From assembly GCA_026396875.1 (NCBI GenBank), contig JAPLVY010000003.1:1-35728 (forward strand): 35,728 nt of DNA. The letters run 5' to 3'. Below, piece by piece: positions 1-7,160 of this stretch. The stretch's first letter is position 1, and each line of letters starts with the position of its first letter. A model generated the notes under the pieces. It searched no databases, was not told where the DNA came from, and saw nothing but the letters and a program-made list of their open reading frames with translations. The stretch comes from Candidatus Falkowiibacteriota bacterium. Lineage in GTDB: Bacteria > Patescibacteriota > Patescibacteriia > Patescibacteriales > UBA12465. The position numbers and the translations under genes are program-made.

Positions 1-48
1 GAATCTTATCTGCGCCAGAGAACTAATTATTAACTAAAACAAAAAACT

Positions 49-255
49 ATGAAAAAGTTTAACGCTCTTGATTTGGTCGCCTTGTTCTTGGTGGTCATTG
101 GCGGCTTGAATTGGGCTTTAGTCGGTCTGGGAGATTTTGATTTAGTAGCTGCAATTTTTGGTCCGATGACTTTCCTAACCAGAGTTGTTTACTCCGTAGT
201 CGGCTTGGCTGCTCTTTATGTTCTGTCCATTATTGCTAGATCGACCAAAAAATAA
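49..255 (+). CDS. DUF378 family small membrane protein
   Basis: A 68-residue protein of the DUF378 (YuzA-like) family. Two hydrophobic segments (about residues 8-27 and 40-62) flank a short loop; the N-terminal motif VVIGGLNWALVGL and a second segment ending in an Arg/Lys tail are the family hallmarks. It should be an integral inner-membrane protein; no biochemical function is known for the family. The ATG is preceded by an A-rich stretch without a clear Shine-Dalgarno. It is followed 15 bases later by a strong intrinsic terminator, so it ends its transcript. Family assignment is firm, function unknown. Confidence 0.9.
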   Translation: MKKFNALDLVALFLVVIGGLNWALVGLGDFDLVAAIFGPMTFLTRVVYSVVGLAALYVLSIIARSTKK

Positions 256-270
256 AATATTATCATTTCG

Positions 271-302
271 AAAAAGACCCGCAAAATTCGCGGGTCTTTT
301 TG
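271..302 (+). terminator. Intrinsic terminator after DUF378 gene
   Basis: A 12-bp stem (271-282 with 290-301) with a GACCCGC core, a 7-base loop, an upstream A-run and a downstream T-run. The A/T symmetry means it can also stop minus-strand transcription coming from the dioxygenase gene that ends at 307. Confidence 0.9.
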
Positions 303-306
303 TTTA

Positions 307-1095
307 TTAGCGGTAAATTACACAGCGCATGGAAAGGGAGGCAGCAAATATTTTTTCACAGAAGAACTCTGCCTTTTCCTCTTTGGAAGCCCCAACTACA
401 TAAAGAAGGGGTAAGAAGTGCTCAACAGTTGGCAGAGCTAATTTACTCAAGGGGTTATTTTCAAAGTTTATGATTGCCTTGGTATCTCTTTTAGTCAGTG
501 CGTCCTTGATAAATTCATCAAATTCCAGCGCCCAGTCATAAGGCTTTCCTTGCCAAACGATTTCTCTTAAATTATGGACAATGTTCCCGCTCCCTAAAAT
601 CAAAAAACCATCGTCACGCAAACCGCTAAGTTCTTGGCCAATAGCAAAAAGTTTTTCTCGCGCCAATTCCTCATCAATGCTCACTTGCACAACCGGAATA
701 TCGGCCTCGGGATACATTTTTGCTAGCACCGACCAAGCACCGTGATCCAAACCCCATTCATTACTTCGTTTTATTTTAATAGTTTTAACGTTCGCGATAA
801 TTTTTTCAACCAGTTTCTCGTGGCCAGGGGTATTATAGGAAAATTCATAAAAATTTTCCGGAAAACCATAAAAATCGTGGATAGTCTCCAGTTTTTTGCT
901 ACTAGTGATCGATGTTTCTTTTACTTTTTCATCCAACCTATTAGTCCAATGGGCACTAATTACGACAATCCCTTTAGGTTTGACGAATGATGATGCAATT
1001 TGCTGCCAAGTCTCACTGAATTCATTGCTTTCAAAGGCGTTCTCTGGTGATCCGTGACCAATAAAAATTGCTGGCATTCTTTCCTTATTTTTCAT
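307..1095 (-). CDS. LigB-type extradiol dioxygenase (YgiD/DODA family)
   Basis: A 262-residue class III extradiol ring-cleavage dioxygenase of the YgiD / 4,5-DOPA dioxygenase group (LigB domain), the usual family length. Visible features: N-terminal MPAIFIGHGSP with metal ligand His14, SAHW with His49, GSGNIVHNLR, PTVEHFLPLLYV, and the C-terminal SLSM motif, all very close to E. coli YgiD. The family uses a divalent metal to cleave catechols; the substrate here cannot be inferred. Start choice: an in-frame TTG at 1170 exists further upstream, but it lies inside the -35 box of a good minus-strand promoter (1142-1170), so ATG at 1095 (or ATG at 1077, which has a better AAGGAAAG ribosome site) is preferred. 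It is a single-gene transcription unit. Confidence 0.88.
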   Translation of the reverse strand: MKNKERMPAIFIGHGSPENAFESNEFSETWQQIASSFVKPKGIVVISAHWTNRLDEKVKETSITSSKKLETIHDFYGFPENFYEFSYNTPGHEKLVEKIIANVKTIKIKRSNEWGLDHGAWSVLAKMYPEADIPVVQVSIDEELAREKLFAIGQELSGLRDDGFLILGSGNIVHNLREIVWQGKPYDWALEFDEFIKDALTKRDTKAIINFENNPLSKLALPTVEHFLPLLYVVGASKEEKAEFFCEKIFAASLSMRCVIYR

Positions 1096-1141
1096 ATATT
1101 TTGCATTTAAAATATTAATAGTTTCTGTTCCTTCTAAGCAA

Positions 1142-1170
1142 AGTATGCTCACCAATAACCAACTTGTCAA
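1142..1170 (-). promoter_or_regulatory. Promoter of the LigB-type dioxygenase gene
   Basis: On the minus strand TTGACA (1170-1165) and CATACT (1147-1142) are separated by 17 bp, giving a transcript start near 1135 and a leader of about 40 nt to the ATG at 1095. This also argues against the upstream TTG start. Confidence 0.7.
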
Positions 1171-1219
1171 TAAAATAAAGGGTAATTAGAGGTTTATATG
1201 CTATTATTAAAATATCGGC

Positions 1220-1225
1220 TATAAT
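1220..1225 (+). promoter_or_regulatory. -10 box of the glycosyltransferase operon
   Basis: A perfect TATAAT lies 29 bases before the GTG start at 1255. No convincing -35 box at 16-18 bp spacing was seen, so this is a partial promoter call. Confidence 0.5.
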
Positions 1226-1254
1226 ATTAAGGTATAAATAATTACCAAACTAGG

Positions 1255-2793
1255 GTGAAAAAGCGCAAACCCATCTTTTTGCTTTTGTTATTCCTCTCCT
1301 TTGTGGGGTTGGTTTTTTATTTTGCCGTACGTCTTTATATCTTTTTTGCCAATCATCATGGCATTTTGAACATCACCATTTCTCTTTTTCTTCTTTTATC
1401 GGAAAGCCATTCTATTTTGCACTCCCTGGGCTTTATTCTGGGTCTAATTCGCTTGAGAAAGAAAGGAGTTAATTATCATCGTCGCGCCAAGCTTGATCTT
1501 AATAATCTGCCGTCAGTAAGCATTTTAGTACCAGCCAGGAATGAGCCGTTGGAGGTATTAGAATTGACCTTTATTTCCTTAGTTTCTCTTGATTATCAAA
1601 ACAAGAAACTGGTTTTTCTTGATGGTTCGGACCATGAATACAAAAAGGCAAATAGCGAATTAGCGAAAAAATACAATATTGATTACTTTTATCCTCTGAC
1701 GCCGCCCAGGAGTAAGGCAGAAATTATTAACCAATATTTACCTCAAGTAACAAGTAAATATCTTTCAGTTTTTGACGCAGATCAGAATCCGCTGCCGGAA
1801 TTTTTGTCAGACACCGTCAGTTTGTTGGAGCACTCCAAAAAAATTGCTTTCGTGCAAACGCCACAACTTTATTCTAATCTTCATGTTAGTCCAATTGCTC
1901 GCGGTGCCGCTCTTCAGCAATCAATCTTTTATGAGAACGTTTGTGAAGCCAAGGGAGAATCCGGTGCGATGTTTTGTTGCGGAACAAATTTTCTGATGCA
2001 GACCGTGGTTTTGAAAAAAGTTGGTGGTTTTGACGAGAACTCCGTGACCGAAGATTTTGCTACTTCAGTAAAAATTCATTCTCTTGGTTATCGCTCAATT
2101 TACTATAACCATGTCCGAGTTTTTGGGATGGCTCCTGAAACATTCCCAGCATACCTTAAACAACAATTCCGTTGGTCAGCTGGCTCGGTCGGTGTTCTGC
2201 GTCGCATTTTTCTCGATTCTATTCATGGGAAATTACATCTTAACATTGCTCAGAAGTGGGAGTACTTTTTATCGGCAACCTATTATTTCGTTGGCTGGTC
2301 CTTCTTGGTTTTAATGTTGTGTCCAATACTATTCTTGTTATTTAAGATACCTTCCTATTTTGCTAATCCCTACCTTTATCTGGGAACCTTTATTCCGTAT
2401 TACACCTTAACCCTGCTCACTTTTTATGCCACTATGAAGAAGCGTCATTATCAATTGAAGGATGTATTCAGTGGAATTATCATGGGCTCCTTGAGCTATC
2501 CGGCGCTAATCCAGTCCAGTACTGCTGCCATCTTTGGCCGCAAAAGCACTTTCGTGGTGACGGATAAGCGTGGAACTGGTAATCTAAGTTTTTGGAAACT
2601 ATGGCCCTGGACAGTCATGATTGCCCTCAATATTGCGGCAATTACCAATGGTCTATTCCATCTGTCAGAAAATTACTACGCTATCGGTATTAATATACTT
2701 TGGTGCACCTATCACGCCCTACTTCTTTCTCGAGTTTTCAAGCTTAATCGTCGCCCTCAAGCAGAAAAAAATCAAGTCTTAAATTATACTTAA
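1255..2793 (+). CDS. Processive family 2 glycosyltransferase, cellulose-synthase-like
   Basis: A 512-residue membrane glycosyltransferase (GT2, BcsA/hyaluronan-synthase-like) that would polymerise a beta-linked polysaccharide from a UDP-sugar and extrude it. Layout: two N-terminal hydrophobic segments (about 5-60), catalytic domain from PARNEP, then DGSD, DxD as FDADQ (D174, D176), TED (265-267) and the acceptor/channel motif QQFRW (303-307), then four to five C-terminal membrane helices (about 340-490). No PilZ domain follows, so c-di-GMP control is not evident. The start is GTG with weak upstream TAGG. It heads an operon containing galU, which makes UDP-glucose, a plausible precursor supply. 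The actual polymer is not deducible. Confidence 0.9.
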   Translation: MKKRKPIFLLLLFLSFVGLVFYFAVRLYIFFANHHGILNITISLFLLLSESHSILHSLGFILGLIRLRKKGVNYHRRAKLDLNNLPSVSILVPARNEPLEVLELTFISLVSLDYQNKKLVFLDGSDHEYKKANSELAKKYNIDYFYPLTPPRSKAEIINQYLPQVTSKYLSVFDADQNPLPEFLSDTVSLLEHSKKIAFVQTPQLYSNLHVSPIARGAALQQSIFYENVCEAKGESGAMFCCGTNFLMQTVVLKKVGGFDENSVTEDFATSVKIHSLGYRSIYYNHVRVFGMAPETFPAYLKQQFRWSAGSVGVLRRIFLDSIHGKLHLNIAQKWEYFLSATYYFVGWSFLVLMLCPILFLLFKIPSYFANPYLYLGTFIPYYTLTLLTFYATMKKRHYQLKDVFSGIIMGSLSYPALIQSSTAAIFGRKSTFVVTDKRGTGNLSFWKLWPWTVMIALNIAAITNGLFHLSENYYAIGINILWCTYHALLLSRVFKLNRRPQAEKNQVLNYT

Positions 2794-2794
2794 T

Positions 2795-3037
2795 ATGCCA
2801 AAAACAAAAATTACACCAGAATTCGTTTTACAGCGAATTAATGAAGCAAGAATCAAAGAAGAGCTAGCAATTCCAATCTACGCTAGCCATATCAAGCAAA
2901 CCATGTTTTGGTCTGGAATTTCTGAGGATAAACAAGAAAAGATTATCGCCAGTCTTAAGGTTTTGGAAAGCGATTCAATGAAACATTCAAAAATGCTTAA
3001 AGTAGTTTATAATAATTTTTTAAAGTACTCCAAATAA
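2795..3037 (+). CDS. Half-ferritin-like two-helix protein A
   Basis: An 80-residue protein starting one base after the glycosyltransferase stop. It is predicted to form two helices with ferritin-like spacing: E22-E23-L-A-I-P-I-Y29-A-S-H32 in the first, and E58-S-D60-S-M-K-H64-S-K-M-L in the second. The first helix resembles the EExxAxxxY pattern of rubrerythrin/ferritin-like and encapsulated-ferritin proteins. In the second helix the metal Glu of the ExxH motif is Ser61 (D60 is one residue off), so a full diiron site is not obvious in this chain alone. It is only half the size of a four-helix bundle and is followed by a second half-bundle, suggesting hetero-oligomer formation. No encapsulin gene is nearby. 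The fold assignment is an inference from motifs. Confidence 0.6.
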   Translation: MPKTKITPEFVLQRINEARIKEELAIPIYASHIKQTMFWSGISEDKQEKIIASLKVLESDSMKHSKMLKVVYNNFLKYSK

Positions 3038-3038
3038 T

Positions 3039-3227
3039 ATGTTTAATAAAAAAGACTATCGTTCGTATTTTCAACAACTTTATCAAGTTGAACTAACCAT
3101 GAAACAGGAAGGAAAAGAGTTGATGGCTTTAGTTCCTGATCGGGCTTCCAAAGAGATATTGAAGAGTTTGGTTGCCGACGAAATCAGGCACGCCAAAATT
3201 GTTAAAGAAATGATGGCCTTGATTTAA
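3039..3227 (+). CDS. Half-ferritin-like two-helix protein B
   Basis: A 62-residue protein starting one base after the previous stop. Helix 1 (about 8-31) carries E18 and E24; helix 2 (about 36-60) carries an intact ExxH motif, ADEIRHAKIVKEM (E48, H51), as in ferritin-like and rubrerythrin proteins. With the preceding protein it looks like a four-helix diiron bundle split into two chains; only this chain has the complete ExxH. A role in iron binding or peroxide/oxygen protection would be typical of the superfamily but is inferred. It sits four bases before galU in the same operon. Confidence 0.6.
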   Translation: MFNKKDYRSYFQQLYQVELTMKQEGKELMALVPDRASKEILKSLVADEIRHAKIVKEMMALI

Positions 3228-3230
3228 TCC

Positions 3231-4130
3231 ATGACTAATATGCAAAAAATAAAAACCGCCGTTATTCCGGTTGCCGGCTGGGGCACTCGCTTCCTGCCGA
3301 TCACCAAAACTATTCCCAAGGAGATGTTGCCACTTGGCAATAAGCCAATAATTCTTCATGTTGTTGAAGAGGTTGTTGCCTCGGGAATTAAAAACATTAT
3401 TTTTGTTGTTTCCCAGCACAAGCAAGTGATTGAAAGTTTCTTTACAGATAATGAAATGCTTGACGACTACTTTGAAAAAATTGGTGCCGAAAAAGAAGTA
3501 GTTAATTTAAAGAAAATCACTGAGATCGCCAACTTCACTTTTGTTTATACCAAGAATCCACATGGCAACAGTGGCGCCCTAGGTGCCGTTAGAAATTTAC
3601 TTGCCAACGAGCCTTTTGTTCTAGTGTGGTCTGACGAAGTTATTCTTTCCAAACAGAAACCACGCATCAAGCAGTGTCTTGAGGCTTTTGAAAAATACAA
3701 TAAACCAGTAATTTCTGCGGTCAAAATTGCTGACCCCAAAAAGCGTTCGCGCTATGGCATGGCTAGCTTGAAAGATTTGGCCGATGAAACAGAAATCAAG
3801 GAAATCTCTAATATCGTAGAGAAGCCAGCTTTTGGTACTGAGCCTTCTGAATATGCCACTCATGGAGCCTATGTCCTGACCCCAGAAATATTTACCGCCC
3901 TAGATCAGATTCCGGAAAACGAAGAAGGAGAAGTGGCGCTGGTCGATGTTATCAACATCATGAAAGAGAAAACCGGCTTGCTCGCCAAAATAATTCCTGA
4001 CGGCCATTATCTCGATTGTGGTAATCCGGTCGAGTACCTTTATTCCCAAGTAGACTACTACGCTAATTACTCGGAATATTCAGCTGAAGTTTTGGAGTAT
4101 TTTGGCAAAGGTGTTTGTAAGAGATTTTAG
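3231..4130 (+). CDS. galU: UTP-glucose-1-phosphate uridylyltransferase
   Basis: A 299-residue GalU (usual length about 290-300) that makes UDP-glucose from UTP and glucose-1-phosphate in the cytoplasm. The nucleotide-binding signature is present as VIPVAGWGTRFLPITKTIPK with KEMLPLGNKP, followed by the QHKQ, HGNSGALGAV, EKPAFGTEPSEYATHGAYVLTP and GHYLDCGNPVEYL segments. The Leu of the usual GLGTRFLP is Trp here. A second ATG at 3240 is an alternative start. The gene is in the middle of the operon led by a processive glycosyltransferase, so UDP-glucose supply for an extracellular polysaccharide is a reasonable role. Confidence 0.93.
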   Translation: MTNMQKIKTAVIPVAGWGTRFLPITKTIPKEMLPLGNKPIILHVVEEVVASGIKNIIFVVSQHKQVIESFFTDNEMLDDYFEKIGAEKEVVNLKKITEIANFTFVYTKNPHGNSGALGAVRNLLANEPFVLVWSDEVILSKQKPRIKQCLEAFEKYNKPVISAVKIADPKKRSRYGMASLKDLADETEIKEISNIVEKPAFGTEPSEYATHGAYVLTPEIFTALDQIPENEEGEVALVDVINIMKEKTGLLAKIIPDGHYLDCGNPVEYLYSQVDYYANYSEYSAEVLEYFGKGVCKRF

Positions 4131-4143
4131 TAATTTTTGAGAT

Positions 4144-4491
4144 ATGGCGACCAAGCAGGCAACGATAGATTTTATTCTCGATCAACTCTTGGGGTTGGAT
4201 AAAATAGCGACTCGAAAAATGTTTGGCGAATATGCTTTGTATTATCAGAATAAAGTCGTGGCACTAGTTTGCAACGACACCTTGTTCGTTAAGATTACCG
4301 CGGCTGGAAGAGATTTTGCTGGTGAGTATTACGAAGAAGGGTTTGCTTATCCCGGGGCCAAAGCTTCGTTGCTTATTGATGAAGACAGGATTGAATGTGG
4401 CGACTGGCTTAGTGAGCTAATTGAAATTACGTACAATAATCTTCCCGAGGCAAAAATTAAGAAAAATAAAAAATATGAAATTAAAGATTAG
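4144..4491 (+). CDS. TfoX N-terminal domain protein
   Basis: A 115-residue stand-alone TfoX_N domain protein. The motif ATRKMFGEYALYYQNKVVAL followed by VCNDTLFVKIT and the PGAKASLLIDED segment match the family. The Haemophilus TfoX/Sxy protein regulates competence, but single-domain TfoX_N proteins are widespread and uncharacterised; competence control must not be assumed. Its last 17 bases overlap the start of the next gene, implying translational coupling. Confidence 0.85.
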   Translation: MATKQATIDFILDQLLGLDKIATRKMFGEYALYYQNKVVALVCNDTLFVKITAAGRDFAGEYYEEGFAYPGAKASLLIDEDRIECGDWLSELIEITYNNLPEAKIKKNKKYEIKD

Positions 4492-4672
4492 AAGTTTTTT
4501 GGGCAATTTTTATTTTATTCATTTTGAGGTATTCTTGGCTTTATTCGCATTTTTCGGCTACCTAATTATCCATAATCAGGCATTGGTATTCTTCACCCTC
4601 CTTTCTTTTGCTGGCGCTCTCTGCGGGGCTTTTATTCGGGTGATTGATGCAATTCAATCATCTAGTAAATAA
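4475..4672 (+). CDS. Small two-helix membrane protein, unknown
   Basis: A 65-residue protein with two hydrophobic segments (about 15-34 and 37-56) and a short basic N-terminus MKLKIRSF. An in-frame ATG at 4421 lies deep inside the preceding gene; the ATG at 4475, overlapping it by 17 bases, is the more likely start. No family was recognised. Confidence 0.6.
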   Translation: MKLKIRSFLGNFYFIHFEVFLALFAFFGYLIIHNQALVFFTLLSFAGALCGAFIRVIDAIQSSSK

Positions 4673-4687
4673 TTAACAGAATAAAAT

Positions 4688-5113
4688 ATGAATTCATTTT
4701 TAAAATCTATTAAGAAACCGGTCGGAATCATTGTCATTGTTACCCTTGCCTTGTTGGCGGTAATTGCGATCGTTGGTTTTATTCGTTTTAATTTTACAAA
4801 CGGTGGTGACATTGTTCCCGGAAAAAACGCGAATGCCGTTCAGCTTATTTGCACAAACGAATACTTAATTTCTGCTTTGTATTATTCTCCCAATCAAGAG
4901 GGAATCATGGAAAAATTATCTTTGACCGTTAAACATTCTGGCTCAACTAAAATCTACGAAATGGTGCCGGCAATGGCAGCTAGCGGAGCAAAATTTGAAA
5001 CCACTGATCAATCCTTTTCTTTCTGGGAGCATCAAGGAGAGTTTAGACTATCTCAGGGGGAAAACGATCTTTCTTTGTGCCAGAAGAGTACTGGCCCAAT
5101 CGATGAGGAATAA
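4688..5113 (+). CDS. Membrane-anchored MliC-like (lysozyme inhibitor) protein
   Basis: A 141-residue protein with a single N-terminal membrane anchor (residues 12-34) and an exported domain. Residues 51-132 match the MliC fold (inhibitor of c-type lysozyme): first Cys at VQLICTN (C55), the signature SGAKF (S99-F103; family SGA(R/K)Y/F), the FWEHQGEFRL segment around W113, and a closing Cys (C131). The two cysteines could form the family disulphide. The Lys of the usual W-x-K-G loop, which contacts lysozyme in characterised members, is Gln116 here, so inhibitory activity is uncertain. It lies 15 bases after a small membrane protein and 7 bases before a GIY-YIG gene, in the operon with polysaccharide genes. 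A surface-protection role is an inference. Confidence 0.72.
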   Translation: MNSFLKSIKKPVGIIVIVTLALLAVIAIVGFIRFNFTNGGDIVPGKNANAVQLICTNEYLISALYYSPNQEGIMEKLSLTVKHSGSTKIYEMVPAMAASGAKFETTDQSFSFWEHQGEFRLSQGENDLSLCQKSTGPIDEE

Positions 5114-5119
5114 TTAAAG

Positions 5120-5371
5120 ATGCCTTCCTACTTTGTATATATAATCCGCTGTGCCGATAATTCACTTTACACCGGCATAACTACTGATATTGCAAGACGT
5201 TTTGCTGAGCATCAGAAGGGAGGCAAGGGGGCAAAGTACACCACGAGTCATCCGCCCGTAGATTTAGTTTATCAAAAGAAATTTCCAAATCGCTCGGAGG
5301 CATCGGCCGAAGAGGCGAGAATAAAGAGACTTAATCGTTCGGATAAACTGGAATTCATCAATAGTAAATAA
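5120..5371 (+). CDS. GIY-YIG domain nuclease-like protein
   Basis: An 83-residue single-domain GIY-YIG protein of the YhbQ/UPF0213-like type. The motif YFVYIIRCADNSLYTGIT gives the two Tyr-containing strands, followed by R27 (ARRFAEHQ) and the conserved ASAEEARIKRL helix. Members are small putative endonucleases with poorly defined roles. It is the last gene of the operon starting at 1255; no strong terminator follows, and the next gene has its own promoter. Confidence 0.88.
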   Translation: MPSYFVYIIRCADNSLYTGITTDIARRFAEHQKGGKGAKYTTSHPPVDLVYQKKFPNRSEASAEEARIKRLNRSDKLEFINSK

Positions 5372-5380
5372 AATTTGCTA

Positions 5381-5409
5381 TTGATTTTTTTTAATTTTTA
5401 TGGTAATAT
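5381..5409 (+). promoter_or_regulatory. Promoter of the slipin gene
   Basis: TTGATT (5381-5386), 17 bp, then TAATAT (5404-5409) preceded by TGG, giving an extended -10. Transcription would begin near 5416. This places the in-frame upstream ATG at 5375 outside the message. Confidence 0.72.
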
Positions 5410-5443
5410 TTTGCTGTTAATAAATAATTTTCATCTTAAAATT

Positions 5444-6202
5444 ATGAACATCCTCACAATTATCGGGATTATTATCATCTTTGTGTTGGCGACGGGAATC
5501 AAGGTGGTGAAACAATATGAGCGCGCGGTAATTTTTCTTTTAGGAAAGTACACTGAGATGCGCGGCCCCGGTTTAATATTTGTCATTCCAATCTTTGAGA
5601 AAATGAGTCGAGTGACTCTTCGAACTGTTACCATGGATATTCCTTCGCAAAAAATTATCACCAAGGACAATGTCTCTATTGATATTGCAGCAGTTGCTTA
5701 TTACCACATCGTAGAGGCCTCAAAATCTGTGATTGCTATTGAGAATGTATATCAGGCGGTTAATCAGATCAGCCAAACCACGGTGCGCAATATCGTTGGT
5801 CAATTCCAGCTTGATCAATTGCTCTCACAGACGGCCCAGATTAACGAACAGATTAAAAATGTCATTGACACTCACACTGAACCCTGGGGTGCACAGGTGA
5901 CCGCGGTTGAGATTAAGGACATCATCTTGCCAGACAACATGCAACGCGCGATGGCCAAAGAGGCTGAAGCTGAACGCGAGAGACGGGCCAAGATTGTTGC
6001 CGCCGAAGGTGAGTTTCAAGCTGCCGTTAAACTTGGCGAGGCTGCCGATATCATGGCTCAACATCCAGTCGCCTTACAGCTGAGAACCCTACAAACGATG
6101 GCCGAAATCAGTGTTGAGAAGAATTCCACCATTATTTTCCCAGCACAGTTCATGACCACGGTTGAAGAAGCTTTTAAAAAGGTTAGGGAAGCAAATAGTT
6201 AA
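5444..6202 (+). CDS. Slipin/stomatin-like SPFH (Band 7) membrane protein
   Basis: A 252-residue slipin: one N-terminal membrane hairpin/segment (about 2-20), then the Band 7 domain beginning [16 protein letters not shown], with [29 protein letters not shown] and the [19 protein letters not shown] segment, and a charged coiled region [21 protein letters not shown], ending in [12 protein letters not shown]. Slipins scaffold membrane microdomains; many are paired with an NfeD protease-partner, but none is next to it here. The start at 5444 is chosen because the promoter lies at 5381-5409. A terminator follows. Confidence 0.9.
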   Translation: MNILTIIGIIIIFVLATGIKVVKQYERAVIFLLGKYTEMRGPGLIFVIPIFEKMSRVTLRTVTMDIPSQKIITKDNVSIDIAAVAYYHIVEASKSVIAIENVYQAVNQISQTTVRNIVGQFQLDQLLSQTAQINEQIKNVIDTHTEPWGAQVTAVEIKDIILPDNMQRAMAKEAEAERERRAKIVAAEGEFQAAVKLGEAADIMAQHPVALQLRTLQTMAEISVEKNSTIIFPAQFMTTVEEAFKKVREANS

Positions 6203-6226
6203 TTAATTTAGTTACAATAGAGCAAG

Positions 6227-6256
6227 AATCCGCTTCAAACAGGCGGATTTTTGTTT
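6227..6256 (+). terminator. Intrinsic terminator after slipin
   Basis: AATCCGC (6227-6233) pairs with GCGGATT (6243-6249), followed by a T-rich tract. The -35 box of the next gene begins at 6259. Confidence 0.8.
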
Positions 6257-6258
6257 TA

Positions 6259-6287
6259 TTGACAAAAACATGCAGTTATGATATTTT
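6259..6287 (+). promoter_or_regulatory. Promoter of the 6329 gene
   Basis: A perfect TTGACA (6259-6264) followed after 17 bp by TATTTT (6282-6287). Transcript start would be near 6294, leaving about 35 nt before the TTG start at 6329. Confidence 0.55.
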
Positions 6288-6328
6288 TCTAATATTGACC
6301 TTGAATATTAACAATAAAAAATAGAAAA

Positions 6329-6946
6329 TTGAAACAAAACAAGCAAACAAGCGGAAGTCCATTCCTTGCAACACAAGTATTTGGACACAACCCTTTTGAG
6401 TATCGAGGGGGAGTTTATCGGTTTAATCCCACCGTGGTAACGGCGGGGGTGGCCGAATCAATGCTCACAAAGGACGAAATCAGCCTGATGATGAGTAAAG
6501 ACATTAATTTTATTGGCCTACCAAAAGAACAGCCGGTAATTGTTGTCATTATTGACAGAGTTCATAATGAGGTTCCGCTGGAAAAGAAGAGCAAACCAGA
6601 AGAAGCTAATGAAATTAGTAAATGGCAGGTTGAATTAAATGGCGTTCAATTTGAACGTCAGTACTATCATCATTTTCTTAAAGAGTACTTTGAAAAGTTG
6701 GTGTATTTTCTCGCCGAAGGGAAATGTCCTGACGAATTAGAAATTGAAGATTTTTTATTTCTCTTCAGTATCAACTTCTTTTCTCAGTATCTCATTAGTC
6801 CGGGAGGTAGGTTGATCTCGCCTTGGGAAAAGGCCAGATTTTTTCAGAAAGTTTACAAAGAAATTAACGCTTTCGAATACGCCTTAATCGCTCACAAACT
6901 ACCAGGAGGAAGAGAACAGATTCACTTTATTCTCTGGGAGAAATAA
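6329..6946 (+). CDS. Hypothetical cytoplasmic protein
   Basis: A 205-residue protein with no recognised family, no signal peptide and no membrane segment. It is mixed hydrophilic with several aromatic-rich stretches (for example RQYYHHFLKEYFEKLVYFL, about 111-129). The start is a TTG at 6329, 35 nt after the predicted transcript start and without a Shine-Dalgarno; the first in-frame ATG is codon 45 (6461), so the N-terminus is uncertain. It is monocistronic, bounded by a promoter at 6259 and a terminator at 6955. Confidence 0.65.
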   Translation: MKQNKQTSGSPFLATQVFGHNPFEYRGGVYRFNPTVVTAGVAESMLTKDEISLMMSKDINFIGLPKEQPVIVVIIDRVHNEVPLEKKSKPEEANEISKWQVELNGVQFERQYYHHFLKEYFEKLVYFLAEGKCPDELEIEDFLFLFSINFFSQYLISPGGRLISPWEKARFFQKVYKEINAFEYALIAHKLPGGREQIHFILWEK

Positions 6947-6954
6947 GAAAATAC

Positions 6955-6985
6955 AAAAGGAAGCCCAAAAAAGCTTCCTTTTTGA
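6955..6985 (+). terminator. Intrinsic terminator
   Basis: AAAAGGAAGC (6955-6964) pairs with GCTTCCTTTT (6973-6982), followed by a T-rich tract that also supplies the -35 box of the next promoter (TTGATT, 6982-6987). Confidence 0.85.
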
Positions 6986-7010
6986 TTTTTTAGGCATTTA
7001 ACCCTATAAT
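6982..7010 (+). promoter_or_regulatory. Promoter giving a leaderless message at 7020
   Basis: TTGATT (6982-6987), 17 bp, then perfect TATAAT (7005-7010). Initiation 6-8 bases downstream puts the mRNA 5' end at about 7017, two to three bases before the ATG at 7020, so the message should be leaderless or nearly so. Confidence 0.75.
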
Positions 7011-7019
7011 AGATAGTAT

Positions 7020-7160
7020 ATGAAATCACAAACAGACAAAATTAGCCCAGAATTAAAAGAAAAAATTCAAGCTTTAATTAATGGTTATCGCACCGAAGTC
7101 TCTTCGCTTTTGACTAAAAAGCCAAGTCTCGTCCAAGATGGTGACCAAAAAAAGTCTTAA
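7020..7160 (+). CDS. 46-codon leader ORF, probable true N-terminus of the giant protein
   Basis: ATG at 7020 opens a 46-residue reading frame (MKSQTDKISPELKEK...) ending at TAA 7158-7160. It overlaps the following 1657-codon frame by 23 bases in the +1 frame. Its ATG sits at the predicted 5' end of the transcript, whereas the ATG at 7138 of the giant frame has no ribosome site and a stop (7111-7113) just upstream. The overlap includes an A7 run (7147-7153); loss of one A would fuse the two frames into a single protein. It may therefore be the real N-terminus (sequencing indel, natural frameshift mutation or recoding), or a separate coupled leader peptide. Confidence 0.5.
   Translation: MKSQTDKISPELKEKIQALINGYRTEVSSLLTKKPSLVQDGDQKKS

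Noticed and set aside
1096-1170. Upstream TTG start extending the dioxygenase by 25 residues
   Set aside because: The TTG is part of the -35 TTGACA box and the family begins at MPA(I/L)F(I/L)GHG, so the extension is not translated.
4144-4491. Competence regulator (Sxy/TfoX)
   Set aside because: Only the N-terminal domain is present and no competence genes are nearby; a competence role cannot be claimed.
5375-5443. Upstream ATG start for the slipin
   Set aside because: It lies upstream of a strong extended -10 promoter (5381-5409), and the extra residues are not slipin-like.
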